Shown piece by piece: positions 37,736-47,897 of a DNA stretch of 64,000 bases. Where the stretch lies: assembly GCF_029233945.1 (NCBI RefSeq), contig NZ_JARGOQ010000001.1, positions 71,115-135,114 of the forward strand. The letters run 5' to 3'. The DNA comes from Sneathiella sp. GTDB taxonomy: Bacteria > Pseudomonadota > Alphaproteobacteria > Sneathiellales > Sneathiellaceae. The notes beneath the pieces were generated by a model, which did no database searches, had not been told where the DNA came from, and worked only from the letters and a program-made list of their open reading frames with translations. The translations under genes and the position numbers were made by a program. Each line of letters opens with the position of its first letter. Within the stretch, counting starts at the first letter, position 1.

Positions 37736-38716
37736 ATGCGCATCTTACGCGATTATCAAAATGTTCCGGAAGAATGCCGCGGCCTCGTGCTGGCCATCGG
37801 GAATTTTGATGGTGTTCACCGTGGCCATCAGGCCGTTATCGCGGAAGCCCAGGAAATAGCGGACAGGCTGGGCCTTGCCGCCGGGGTGTTGACGTTTGAG
37901 CCGCACTCGCGGGAATTTTTCGCGCCCGATGCGCCGCCATTCCGCCTTTCAACCCTTGATACGAAGGCGGCGCATCTGAAATGGCTTGGCCTTGATGTCA
38001 TGGTGGCCCTAGAGTTCAATCTGGCTTTTTCCCAGAAATCGGCCGAGGGTTTTGTCCGCGATGTGCTCGTCGATGGATATAACGTCGCGCATGTGGTTGT
38101 CGGCTATGATTTTATTTTCGGCCACAAACGGCAGGGAACAACCGTTGTTCTTGCAGAGCTAGGCAAGAAGTATGGGTTTGAAGTCACAGTGGTGGAACCG
38201 GTTGGGGAAGGCACCGTCATTTTTTCCTCCACGGCGATCCGTGAATGTTTGAAAGCGGGCGATCCCGGCAAAGCGGCCCTGCTTCTCGGCCATTGGTGGG
38301 AGATCGAGGGGTCCGTCATCGAAGGGGACAAGCGCGGGCGCACCATCGGGTTCCCGACCGCGAATATTCCGCTGGTCGGTTATCATCATCCGAAACTGGG
38401 TGTTTATGCTGTCCGGGTCGGGCTGCATCGGGGAACCCATGTCGACTGGATAGATGGTGTCGCAAATTTTGGTATGCGACCGACTTTCGATAAGAAGGAT
38501 GTCCTGCTGGAGGTTCATCTACTCGATTGGTCCGGCGATCTTTATGATCAGAGCCTGCGTGTTGCCTTTGTTGACTATATCCGCCCGGAAATGAAGTTTG
38601 CCGGGATAGAAGAATTAACCGCGCAGATATCGGAGGATGTCAAAAAGGCGCGGGAGATTCTCGCCAATCATAATAATCGGCAAACCAAATATGCGGACAA
38701 GAAAGTCCATAGCTAG
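37736..38716 (+). CDS. ribF: Bifunctional riboflavin kinase/FAD synthetase
   Basis: LAIGNFDGVHRGHQAVI; IFSSTAIRECLKAGD; KRGRTIGFPTANI. Confidence 0.96.
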   Translation: MRILRDYQNVPEECRGLVLAIGNFDGVHRGHQAVIAEAQEIADRLGLAAGVLTFEPHSREFFAPDAPPFRLSTLDTKAAHLKWLGLDVMVALEFNLAFSQKSAEGFVRDVLVDGYNVAHVVVGYDFIFGHKRQGTTVVLAELGKKYGFEVTVVEPVGEGTVIFSSTAIRECLKAGDPGKAALLLGHWWEIEGSVIEGDKRGRTIGFPTANIPLVGYHHPKLGVYAVRVGLHRGTHVDWIDGVANFGMRPTFDKKDVLLEVHLLDWSGDLYDQSLRVAFVDYIRPEMKFAGIEELTAQISEDVKKAREILANHNNRQTKYADKKVHS

Positions 38717-38864
38717 GCAAGTCTACTTTCTGCTTTGCAGCATCCTCCTTTTTCTAGCTGCCGCGTTGCCAGCACATGCTTATGACATTGTTTATTTCCC
38801 CAGTCTCGACGGAAAGACCCGGCTCACCGCCTGTCTTGCGAAACCGGAAGGGGCGGGCCCGTAA
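38691..38864 (+). pseudogene. Possible N-terminal remnant of a secreted dienelactone hydrolase-type protein
   Basis: MRTRKSIARQVYFLLCSILLFLAAALPAHAYDIVYFPSLDGKTRLTACLAKPEGAGP* - signal peptide plus the start of an alpha/beta-hydrolase-like N-terminus, then a stop. Confidence 0.5.
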
Positions 38865-39075
38865 AAGGTTGCCTGAATATCTTCAAAAGTATCTTTTGTT
38901 GGGAAACGCGGATTAACGGAACGGGATGGCGCATAAAACTGCTAATTTTTGCTCCTTTCCGTCTATGATTTCTCGACAGCAGAGCACGGAGTTGATAAAA
39001 CACCTGCCATGACAGAATTACGGATACATATAGCTTGTTTCCTTGGGCGGAGTGTCGCCTATGATCGAATTATAA

Positions 39076-39103
39076 ACCCGGCCTTTGCTGTATAGGGCCG
39101 GGT
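39076..39103 (+). other. Hairpin in the long ileS upstream region
   Basis: ACCCGGCC-N12-GGCCGGGT perfect 8-bp stem; smaller GGCG/CGCC hairpins at about 39046-39059 and 39150-39160. Confidence 0.4.
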
Positions 39104-39208
39104 AATAAAGGTTCACACCTGATGATCAGGGTAAAACCAGAAAAATGCGGCGAACCGCCGCGCATGATTTACCGATAAATTGAGATACTGTTAGGATCAG
39201 TTCGCCCG

Positions 39209-42028
39209 ATGAGCACTGACTATAAATCGACGCTATTTTTACCTCGTACCGATTTCCCTATGAAGGCCGGCCTTCCTGCGAAAGAGCCCGGATTGCTGGA
39301 CCGCTGGGAGGAAATGGACCTGTTCGGCCGCCAGCGGGAACAGTCTAAGGATCGCGAAAAATTCATTCTTCATGATGGCCCGCCTTATGCGAACGGTAAT
39401 CTGCATATCGGCCATGCGATGAACAAGATCCTGAAAGACGTGATCAGCCGCTCGCAGCAGATGATGGGCAAGAACGCGCATTATGTGCCTGGCTGGGACT
39501 GTCATGGCCTTCCCATCGAATGGAAGATCGAGGAAAAATACCGCAAGGCCGGTAAGGACAAGGATCAGGTGCCGGTTGTCGAGTTTCGCAAAGAGTGCCG
39601 CGACTTTGCGACCCACTGGGTCGGCGTTCAGAAGGAAGAGTTCAAGCGCCTTGGCGTGATCGGAGATTGGGAGCGCCCCTACACCACTATGAGCTTCGAT
39701 GCCGAAGCCCAGATCGTCCGCGAGCTGCACAAGTTCCTGATGAATGGCGGGCTCTATCGTGGATCGAAGCCGGTCATGTGGTCGCCGGTCGAAAAAACGG
39801 CACTCGCTGAAGCTGAGCTTGAATATCACGATCATACGTCGACTACGATCCATGTTCGTTTCCCTGTGAAGTCTGGCCCGGAAGAATTTATGGGCGCGTC
39901 CATTGTTATCTGGACGACAACCCCTTGGACGATGCCGGGCAACCGCGCAATCTCCTATGGTACGGACATGGAATATGTCGGGATAGAAGTGAAAGAGGTG
40001 TTGGAGGGATCGCTTGCTGTGGTGGGCGAGAAGATGTTCGTTGCCACCGAGCTTCTGGAAGAGGTCCAGAAAGAAGCGGGGATCGCTGCTGCTGAGGTGA
40101 TCTGGCGCGGCAAGGGCGATGCCTTCAAGGGTGTCATCTGCCTGCATCCTTTCCATGGCAAAGGATATGATTTCGATGTGCCGTTGATTGATGGCGATCA
40201 CGTCACGGTGGATGCGGGTACGGGCTTCGTTCATACCGCCCCGGGCCACGGTCAGGAAGACTATGAAGTCGGTATGATCCATGGCATTGAGGTGCCGCAT
40301 ACGGTGGATGAGGACGGCACTTTTTACGATCACGTGCCGATGTTCGCCGGGCAGCATGTGTATAAATGCAACGAGGGTGTAGCGGACGAGCTTGAAAAAG
40401 TCGGCGCGTTGCTGAAACGCGGTAAGCTCGTCCATTCCTATCCACACTCATGGCGGTCGAAGGCGCCGCTTATTTTCCGCAATACCAGCCAGTGGTTCAT
40501 CTCGATGGAGACGAATGATCTGAGGGCCAAGGCGCTCAAGGCAATCGACGATACGAAATGGTTTCCGGCCTCCGGTCGTAATCGTATACATGCGATGATC
40601 TCGGGTCGCCCTGACTGGGTTCTTTCGCGGCAGCGAGCCTGGGGCGTGCCGATCACGGTCTTTACCCATAAGGAAACGGGTGAACTCTTGCGTGATGACA
40701 AGGTCAACGCGCGTATCGAACAAATCACGGAAGAGGAAGGATCTGACGCCTGGTTTGATTCGCCGCCTCAGCGCTTTCTTGGCAACGACTATAACGCCGA
40801 TGATTATGACATGGCGCAAGACATTCTCGATGTCTGGTTTGATTCCGGTTGTACCCATGCGTTCACGCTCGAGGCGCGGCCGGAATTGCAGTGGCCCGCC
40901 TCACTCTATCTGGAAGGCACGGATCAGCATCGCGGCTGGTTCCATTCTTCGTTGCTCGAATCCTGCGGCACAAGAGGCCGCGCACCGTATGAGGCCGTTC
41001 TGACCCATGGCTTCGTGATGGACGGTCAAGGGCGAAAAATGTCGAAATCCCTCGGCAATGTCGTTGCGCCGCAAAAAATCATTGAGCAGAATGGCGCGGA
41101 CATCCTGCGTCTTTGGGTCGTGGCGTCGGACTACTCCGAAGATATGCGCATCGGTAATGAAATCGTGAAGGGGCAGGTCGACAGCTATCGCCGTCTCCGC
41201 AATACTTTGCGCTTCATCCTCGGTAATCTTGAGGGTTGGGATGAGAGTGAGCGGCTGGAAGTTAGCGAAATGCCGGAGCTTGAGCAATGGGTGCTGCATC
41301 GGCTTTTTGAGCTGGATAAGATGATCCGTACGAACTGCAATATCTATGAATTCAGCCGTGTTTTCACCACGATCCACAATTTCTGCACACTGGAACTATC
41401 GGCCTTTTACTTCGATATACGCAAAGACGCGCTTTATTGCGACGGGGCGAATGACACGCGTCGCCGCGCCGCGCGGACAGTCCTTGATCAGCTGTTCCAT
41501 TGCCTGACGGCATGGCTCGCGCCGATGCTGGTTTTCACGGCGGAGGAAACCTGGCTGACACGTTATCCCGGTGAGGACAGCAGTGTCCACCTACGCCAGT
41601 TCCCGGACATTCCGGCAGAGTGGGAAAATGGCGCACTTATGGATCGCTGGTTCAGCGTGCGAGCTTTCCGCCGTGTGGTAACGGGCGCGCTGGAAATTGA
41701 ACGGCGAGAGAAGCGGATTGGCTCTAGCCTGCAGGCCTCCCCCACCGTCTATGTGAGTGAGAAATATAAGGCGCTGCTCGACCAGTTCGATCTTGCGGAT
41801 ATCTGCATCACATCCGGAGTCACGCTCTCAACCGATCCCGCGCCGGAGGGTGCCTTCACCCTTGAGGAAGTATCAGATGTTGCTGTCGTCCCGGCCCTCG
41901 CCGAAGGCGAGAAATGCCAGCGCTGCTGGAAAATCCTCGACGAGGTGGGAACGCATGATGTCTATGATGACTTGTGCCGCCGTTGCGCCGATGTTGTGGG
42001 TTCCTTACCCGTGGAAATCGAGGCATGA
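39209..42028 (+). CDS. ileS: Isoleucyl-tRNA synthetase
   Basis: LHDGPPYANGNLHIGHAMNKILKD; GRKMSKSLGNVV; C-terminal Zn motif CQRCWKILDEVG..CRRC. Confidence 0.98.
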   Translation: MSTDYKSTLFLPRTDFPMKAGLPAKEPGLLDRWEEMDLFGRQREQSKDREKFILHDGPPYANGNLHIGHAMNKILKDVISRSQQMMGKNAHYVPGWDCHGLPIEWKIEEKYRKAGKDKDQVPVVEFRKECRDFATHWVGVQKEEFKRLGVIGDWERPYTTMSFDAEAQIVRELHKFLMNGGLYRGSKPVMWSPVEKTALAEAELEYHDHTSTTIHVRFPVKSGPEEFMGASIVIWTTTPWTMPGNRAISYGTDMEYVGIEVKEVLEGSLAVVGEKMFVATELLEEVQKEAGIAAAEVIWRGKGDAFKGVICLHPFHGKGYDFDVPLIDGDHVTVDAGTGFVHTAPGHGQEDYEVGMIHGIEVPHTVDEDGTFYDHVPMFAGQHVYKCNEGVADELEKVGALLKRGKLVHSYPHSWRSKAPLIFRNTSQWFISMETNDLRAKALKAIDDTKWFPASGRNRIHAMISGRPDWVLSRQRAWGVPITVFTHKETGELLRDDKVNARIEQITEEEGSDAWFDSPPQRFLGNDYNADDYDMAQDILDVWFDSGCTHAFTLEARPELQWPASLYLEGTDQHRGWFHSSLLESCGTRGRAPYEAVLTHGFVMDGQGRKMSKSLGNVVAPQKIIEQNGADILRLWVVASDYSEDMRIGNEIVKGQVDSYRRLRNTLRFILGNLEGWDESERLEVSEMPELEQWVLHRLFELDKMIRTNCNIYEFSRVFTTIHNFCTLELSAFYFDIRKDALYCDGANDTRRRAARTVLDQLFHCLTAWLAPMLVFTAEETWLTRYPGEDSSVHLRQFPDIPAEWENGALMDRWFSVRAFRRVVTGALEIERREKRIGSSLQASPTVYVSEKYKALLDQFDLADICITSGVTLSTDPAPEGAFTLEEVSDVAVVPALAEGEKCQRCWKILDEVGTHDVYDDLCRRCADVVGSLPVEIEA

Positions 42029-42507
42029 ACAACATGCTCCGTCTCGGGCTGATTATTGCTGCGGTGATCATTGCGGTCGACCAGATCAGCAAAGTGTATT
42101 TGATCGACCTCATGGCGCGCTATCCATCTGGGATTGAGGTGACAAGCTTCTTCAATCTTGTGATGGTCTGGAACAGAGGGGTCAGCTTCGGCATGTTCGC
42201 CGGGGACAATATGCGGTGGATCTTGGTTGCTGTTGCTGCCGTGATTTCCGTTGTCGTCGTCTTCTGGCTCAGAAAAGCCACAAACAGGATGCTATCTATC
42301 GGGCTCGGGCTGGTGCTTGGTGGCGCCATCGGAAATATCATCGATCGTGTCAGATTTGGGGCGGTCGCGGACTTCTTCGATTTTGACCTGATCTTTATGC
42401 GCTGGCCCGCCTTTAACGTTGCGGATATGGCCATTGTTGTCGGTGTGATCGTAATTTTGCTTGAAAACTTGTTTCAGGGGCGTAAATCCGATAAATTATC
42501 GGCATGA
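42025..42507 (+). CDS. lspA: Signal peptidase II
   Basis: VDQISKVYLID; FFNLVMVWNRGVSFGMF; GGAIGNIIDRVRFGAVADFFDF; ATGA overlap with ileS stop. Confidence 0.96.
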   Translation: MNNMLRLGLIIAAVIIAVDQISKVYLIDLMARYPSGIEVTSFFNLVMVWNRGVSFGMFAGDNMRWILVAVAAVISVVVVFWLRKATNRMLSIGLGLVLGGAIGNIIDRVRFGAVADFFDFDLIFMRWPAFNVADMAIVVGVIVILLENLFQGRKSDKLSA

Positions 42508-42524
42508 GGGAAGGGTACAACATA

Positions 42525-43109
42525 ATGCGTAGTGGGCGAATTTTAACCGGGCTGGTCCTGTTGTTCGCGGTCTTTCTGACGGGCTGCGAGGGCACGAAGC
42601 AGGCGCTTGGCATCGGCAAGAAGGAAGGACCGGACGAATTTACGGTCATTACCAAGGCGCCCCTGATCATCCCGCCGGACTTTTCACTTCGCCCTCCTGC
42701 GCCCGGACAAAAGGGACCGCAGGACATTCTTGCCGAGAACAGCGCGAAAGCGGCTCTACTCGGGAATCAGCCCAATACAGCCCCCGTCACTCATAGTGAT
42801 GCGGTCGCTGCGGGCGTTTCCACCGGAGAACTCGCGCTTCTGCGTCAGGCCGGTGCGGAAAATATTGATCCGAGCATTCGGGAAATAGTCGATACGGAAA
42901 CCGCTGTCCTTGCAGAGAATGACGAAACCTTCATGGAGAAGATCATGTTCTGGCAGGATCAGCCTCCCTTCGGTACCGTTGTTGATCCTGTGCAGGAGAA
43001 AAAGCGGCTGCAGGAAAATGCGGCACTTGGCGATAACCCTGCGGCCGGCCCGGAAACCCCGATTATCGAGCGGCGCAAGCGTGCCCTGCTGGAAGGGTTG
43101 TTTAACTAG
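42525..43109 (+). CDS. DUF3035 domain-containing lipoprotein
   Basis: Lipobox VFLTGC; PDEFTVITKAPLIIPPDFSLRPP. Confidence 0.88.
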   Translation: MRSGRILTGLVLLFAVFLTGCEGTKQALGIGKKEGPDEFTVITKAPLIIPPDFSLRPPAPGQKGPQDILAENSAKAALLGNQPNTAPVTHSDAVAAGVSTGELALLRQAGAENIDPSIREIVDTETAVLAENDETFMEKIMFWQDQPPFGTVVDPVQEKKRLQENAALGDNPAAGPETPIIERRKRALLEGLFN

Positions 43110-43230
43110 GCGGGCGTCAATCAGGCTTTCGCGGCGAAATCGTCATAAATAATGGCTGCATAGTCTTGTAAATTCGGGCGTCTCCCCCATTATTCAAGGG
43201 TACCAGTTTTTACGCGACCGGAGGCTATCC

Positions 43231-44598
43231 ATGAGCCCGATGCGACCGCTATTTGTTTTTGTCCTGACTTTTGGCCTGATTTTCGGCGGTAGCCCGGAAA
43301 AGCTTTTTGCCGAAGAGAGTATTCCAACCCTGTTTGATCCGAAGGTCACGACGCTCGATAACGGGTTGCAGGTTGTCGTGTTGGAAGATCATCGCGCGCC
43401 GGTGGTGACGCATATGGTCTGGTACAAGGCGGGCGCCGCAGACGAAAAGCCGCTTAAATCCGGGATCGCTCATTTCCTTGAACATCTGATGTTTAAGGGA
43501 ACCAAGACGTTGCAGCTCGGTGAATTTTCCGAGGTTGTTGCCGAAAATGGCGGGCAGGAAAATGCCTTCACCTCTCAGGACTACACCGCCTATTTCCAGA
43601 ATGTCAGTGTGGACAAGCTGCCGCTCTTCATGGAGATGGAAGCGGATCGGATGGCAAACCTTGTGCTGACCGATGAGGTTGTCGCGCCGGAGCTGAAAGT
43701 AGTGCTGGAGGAACGCTCCCAACGGACAGATAATGATCCCGCTGCCCTGTTCGGGGAGCAGTTCGAGGCGGCGCAGTTTCTGGCCCATCCATACGGCGCG
43801 CCGGTCATTGGCTGGCGTCACGAAATCGAAAGCCTGACAACCCAGGACGCGCTCGATTGGTATAACACTTATTATGCGCCGAATAATGCCATCCTGATCG
43901 TTGCGGGTGACGTCGAGGCGGATGAAGTGTTCGCGCTGGCGGAAAAATACTACGGGCCAATCGCGTCAAAGAAAATTCCGGTGCGCGAGCGGGTACAGGA
44001 ACCCCCGCAACTTGCCAAACGGGTTCTTGAGATGAGCGACAAGCGGGTGCGGCAGCCGTCCTGGCGGCAGAGCTATCTCGCGCCGTCAGCAAGGGGTGAG
44101 GACCAAGTCAATGTCCGGGCGCTTGAAGTTTTGAGCCAGATCCTGGGTAGTGGAGTGACCAGCCGGATTTATGACGGTCTGGTCGTCGATAAGAAAATAG
44201 CCACCAGTGCAGGCGCCTACTATCGATCTGGCTCCTATGACAAATCCACTTTCGTTCTATACGGCAGCCCGACACCGGATCATAATCTTGACGATGTGGA
44301 GACGGCCATCCATGCCATTATCGAGGATGTGATCGAGAACGGCGTGACGGACAAGGAGCTTACGCGCGCGAAGAAGAAGCTTCTTGCCGATGCGATCTAC
44401 GCGCGAGACAGCATTCGCGGGGCGGCGAATATATTGGGCTCCTCACTTGCCAGTGGTGAGACCATTGACCAGATTGTCAACTGGCCGAGAAATATCGCAA
44501 AGGTGACCGCAGAAGACGTTCAAAACGCCGCGAAGGCGGTTTTTGATGAGCGTCAATCCGTTGTCGGGCGTCTCCTGCCCGAACAGGTAAAGAGCTGA
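43231..44598 (+). CDS. M16 family metallopeptidase (catalytic type)
   Basis: GIAHFLEHLMFKGT (HxxEH) with downstream Glu region. Confidence 0.95.
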   Translation: MSPMRPLFVFVLTFGLIFGGSPEKLFAEESIPTLFDPKVTTLDNGLQVVVLEDHRAPVVTHMVWYKAGAADEKPLKSGIAHFLEHLMFKGTKTLQLGEFSEVVAENGGQENAFTSQDYTAYFQNVSVDKLPLFMEMEADRMANLVLTDEVVAPELKVVLEERSQRTDNDPAALFGEQFEAAQFLAHPYGAPVIGWRHEIESLTTQDALDWYNTYYAPNNAILIVAGDVEADEVFALAEKYYGPIASKKIPVRERVQEPPQLAKRVLEMSDKRVRQPSWRQSYLAPSARGEDQVNVRALEVLSQILGSGVTSRIYDGLVVDKKIATSAGAYYRSGSYDKSTFVLYGSPTPDHNLDDVETAIHAIIEDVIENGVTDKELTRAKKKLLADAIYARDSIRGAANILGSSLASGETIDQIVNWPRNIAKVTAEDVQNAAKAVFDERQSVVGRLLPEQVKS

Positions 44599-44608
44599 GG
44601 GAAGAGTA

Positions 44609-45958
44609 ATGTTGATTGCATATCGTTCAATTGCAGCGGGCCTTGCCGTTATTTTCTTCCTTTTGATCAGCTTGCCTGCAAAAGCGGTTGAGGTGAAAGA
44701 AGTCACCAGCCCAGGCGGAATCAAAGCCTGGCTGGTGGAAGAGCCCTCGATCCCCATCGTCAGCATGAATGTTGCCTGGCGGGGCGGGGCGAGCCTTGAT
44801 CCCGCAGACAAGGCGGGGCTCGCCTATCTCGCCTCCTCCACCATGGATGAGGGAGCCGGAGATCTCGACAGCAAGGCATTTCAGGAGCGTCTTTCCGATC
44901 TTGCGATCAAGCTTAGCTTCGATGCAAGCAAGGACAGCTTTTCCGGAAGCCTCAAGACATTAAGTGAAAATACCGAGGAGGCGTTTCGTCTCTTCGGACT
45001 TGCCATAACGGATCCGCGTTTCGATGAGGAACCGGTAGAGCGTATCCGGGGGCAGATTCTCGCCTCCCTCAACCGGAAACTCTCCGATCCGAACAGTCTT
45101 GCCGGACGGGCCTGGTTTGAACTTGCCTTCGAAGATCACCCCTATGCTCAGCCGTCGGAGGGAACGATTGAGACGATGACAGCGGTTACCCGGGACGATC
45201 TTGCAAAATTCGCGAGAACGCGGCTCGGCAAGAATAACATGCTGATCGGCGTTGTAGGCGATATCTCGGCGGAGGAGCTGGGCCTGCTTCTCGATAAAAC
45301 ATTTGGCGCACTGCCTGAGAAAGCGGAAAATTCCATCGTCCCGCAAACCGTGCCGTTATCCGAGGCCGCCGTCAAGATCATCCCGCAGGATATCCCGCAA
45401 AGCGTCGTTGTCTTTGGCGGACAGGGCGTGAAAAGGGAAGATCCGGATTATTACGCGGCTTACGTACTGAATTACATTCTGGGCGGGGGAAGCTTTCAAT
45501 CCCGCTTGACCGAAGAAATTCGCGAGAAGCGGGGCCTTGTCTATTCCGTCTACAGCTATCTCTATCCCATGAAGGCAGCCGGGCTGCAGATGGGCGGCTT
45601 CGGGACCAGCAATGCCTCCGTGAGGGAGGCCCTTGATCTGGTGGAGGCTGAACTTGGTCGCGTCCGCGCCGACGGCGTGACAACGGAGGAGTTGGCGGCG
45701 GCAAAGACCTATCTCAATGGTTCCTTCCCGCTGAGCCTGTCGTCCAATGATCGTATCGCCGACATCCTTGTTGCCATGCAATTTAGCAACCTTCCGATTG
45801 ACTATTTGAATGATCGGTCAGATCTGATCAATGCGGTCAGTGAAGACGATATCAGGCGTGTTGCGCAAAAACTGCTCGATCCTGATAAGCTGATCGTCGT
45901 CGTCGCCGGCAAGCCCGAAAATCTGGAAGCCAAAGGCAAGGGCGTAGAAAAGAATTAG
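44609..45958 (+). CDS. M16 family protein lacking HxxEH
   Basis: M16 fold sequence; equivalent motif reads GLAYLASSTMDEGAG; GGGSFQSRLTEEIREKRGLVYSVYSY. Confidence 0.93.
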   Translation: MLIAYRSIAAGLAVIFFLLISLPAKAVEVKEVTSPGGIKAWLVEEPSIPIVSMNVAWRGGASLDPADKAGLAYLASSTMDEGAGDLDSKAFQERLSDLAIKLSFDASKDSFSGSLKTLSENTEEAFRLFGLAITDPRFDEEPVERIRGQILASLNRKLSDPNSLAGRAWFELAFEDHPYAQPSEGTIETMTAVTRDDLAKFARTRLGKNNMLIGVVGDISAEELGLLLDKTFGALPEKAENSIVPQTVPLSEAAVKIIPQDIPQSVVVFGGQGVKREDPDYYAAYVLNYILGGGSFQSRLTEEIREKRGLVYSVYSYLYPMKAAGLQMGGFGTSNASVREALDLVEAELGRVRADGVTTEELAAAKTYLNGSFPLSLSSNDRIADILVAMQFSNLPIDYLNDRSDLINAVSEDDIRRVAQKLLDPDKLIVVVAGKPENLEAKGKGVEKN

Positions 45959-46025
45959 GTCTGCTCCCCTAGGCCGGACAACTCAATTTTGCTAAGCTCA
46001 TTTGGAATTTCCCGATGGATGGATC

Positions 46026-47861
46026 ATGCCGTTAAGACGCCTGCCTGAAAATATTGTCAACCAGATTGCCGCCGGTGAGGTTGTTGAACGGCCTGCCTCC
46101 GCCGTCAAGGAACTGGTGGAAAATGCGATTGACGCCGGTGCGACCCGGATTGATGTTGTTATGCGCGATGGCGGGCGCTCCTTGATCACGGTCACAGATA
46201 ACGGCTCCGGGATGAGTGCGGAAGAGCTGGAGCTCTGTTTCGAACGGCACGCCACGTCCAAACTGCCCGATGATGATCTTGTCTTTATTCAGAATCTGGG
46301 GTTTCGCGGGGAAGCTATCCCCTCCATCGCGTCGGTCAGTCGCATGTCCATCACCACCCGGCGGGAGGGAGAAGATACCGCCTGGAAAATGTCGGTTGAG
46401 GGCGGAAAGAAGGCAGCGCCGGAGCCCGGTAGCGGGCAGAAGGGAACGCGGGTCGAGGTTCGGGATATCTTCTTCGCGACGCCGGCACGGCTCAAGTTTC
46501 TGAAGACTGAACGGTCGGAATTTGGCGCAGCGCTTGATGTCGTCCGCCGCCTTGCCATGGCTTTCCCCGCCATTTCCTTTTCCTTGGGGGATGAAAACCG
46601 TGTGGCCCTTCGTGTCGCCGGATCGGAGGGCGATCTGTTCGATGCCTGGCTGGATCGGCTTGGCGCGGTTATGGGGCGGGAATTCGCAGAGAACGCCATC
46701 CGGATCGAGGCCGAGCGTGATGGCGTCAAGCTGGCGGGCTATGCTGGTGTGCCGACGTTTAATCGGGGCAACGCCACAATGCAGTTTATGTTCGTCAATG
46801 GCCGTCCGGTGCGTGACAAGCTTTTTACCGGCGCGGTGCGCGGGGCCTATATGGACCTGCTGGCACGCAACCGCCACCCCTTGCTTGCGCTATTTCTGGA
46901 GCTGCCAGCGGATCAGGTGGATGTCAATGTACACCCGGCAAAAGCCGAAGTCCGCTTTCGCGATTCTGGCGGGGTGCGCGGGCTGATTGTCGGGTCCTTG
47001 CGTCATGCGCTGGCGGAGCATGGGCATCGTGCGTCCTCCACCATATCCGGTCAGGCGCTCGGGGCGTTCCGTCCACAAAGCGCGCCTCTTCCTTTGCAGT
47101 CGTCGAGCCGCCCGGCAGCAAGTTGGGGGCGCTGGAACGGGGATCAGGCGGCAACCATGTCGCCTGGACTAGCGGAGGCAAGCGCGGAGTATCAGGCGCC
47201 GCTCACGGCAGAAAGTCCTCCTCGCGCGTGGGGAGTTGATGAAACGCCTCAACAGCAGGAAAAGTCGCAGGCACTGGAGCAGTTCCCTTTGGGCGCCGCA
47301 AGAAGCCAGCTTCATGAAACCTATATTGTTGCTCAGACCACGCATGGTCTCATTCTTGTGGATCAGCATGCGGCGCATGAACGGCTGGTGATGGAACGAA
47401 TGAAGAAGCAACTGGCAGAGAAAGCTGTGGCGCGGCAAATGCTTCTCTTGCCAGAGGTCGTTGAGCTTGACGAGGTGTCGGCAAACCGCGTTACTGAACG
47501 GGCGGAGGAACTTGCGGAGATGGGTCTGATGTTGGAGCCATTCGGCGTTGGCGCCATTGTGGTGCGGGAAACGCCTGCCATGCTCGGTGAATGCAATATA
47601 AAGGGGCTGGTTCAGGATCTGGCTGATGACCTCGCGGAACTCGATACGGCGTTATCGCTGAAGGATCGGATGGATGATGTCTGCGCGACAATGGCCTGTC
47701 ACGGGTCCGTCCGGGCGGGCCGGAGGCTTTCCATTGACGAGATGAACGCCCTCCTGCGGGAAATGGAGGTCACGCCCCACAGCGGTCAGTGTAACCATGG
47801 CCGCCCGACCTATGTAGAACTGCAGCTCGGCGATATTGAAAAATTATTCGGCCGCCGCTAA
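46026..47861 (+). CDS. mutL: DNA mismatch repair endonuclease/ATPase MutL
   Basis: [61 protein letters not shown]. Confidence 0.97.
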   Translation: MPLRRLPENIVNQIAAGEVVERPASAVKELVENAIDAGATRIDVVMRDGGRSLITVTDNGSGMSAEELELCFERHATSKLPDDDLVFIQNLGFRGEAIPSIASVSRMSITTRREGEDTAWKMSVEGGKKAAPEPGSGQKGTRVEVRDIFFATPARLKFLKTERSEFGAALDVVRRLAMAFPAISFSLGDENRVALRVAGSEGDLFDAWLDRLGAVMGREFAENAIRIEAERDGVKLAGYAGVPTFNRGNATMQFMFVNGRPVRDKLFTGAVRGAYMDLLARNRHPLLALFLELPADQVDVNVHPAKAEVRFRDSGGVRGLIVGSLRHALAEHGHRASSTISGQALGAFRPQSAPLPLQSSSRPAASWGRWNGDQAATMSPGLAEASAEYQAPLTAESPPRAWGVDETPQQQEKSQALEQFPLGAARSQLHETYIVAQTTHGLILVDQHAAHERLVMERMKKQLAEKAVARQMLLLPEVVELDEVSANRVTERAEELAEMGLMLEPFGVGAIVVRETPAMLGECNIKGLVQDLADDLAELDTALSLKDRMDDVCATMACHGSVRAGRRLSIDEMNALLREMEVTPHSGQCNHGRPTYVELQLGDIEKLFGRR

Positions 47862-47897
47862 AACCCGACCCTGACAATAATCTGAAAAAATAACCCG

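Noticed and set aside
39239-40447. 402-aa minus-strand ORF
   Set aside because: Antisense to ileS, whose plus-strand motifs are unambiguous.
46032-46877. 281-aa minus-strand ORF
   Set aside because: Antisense to mutL.
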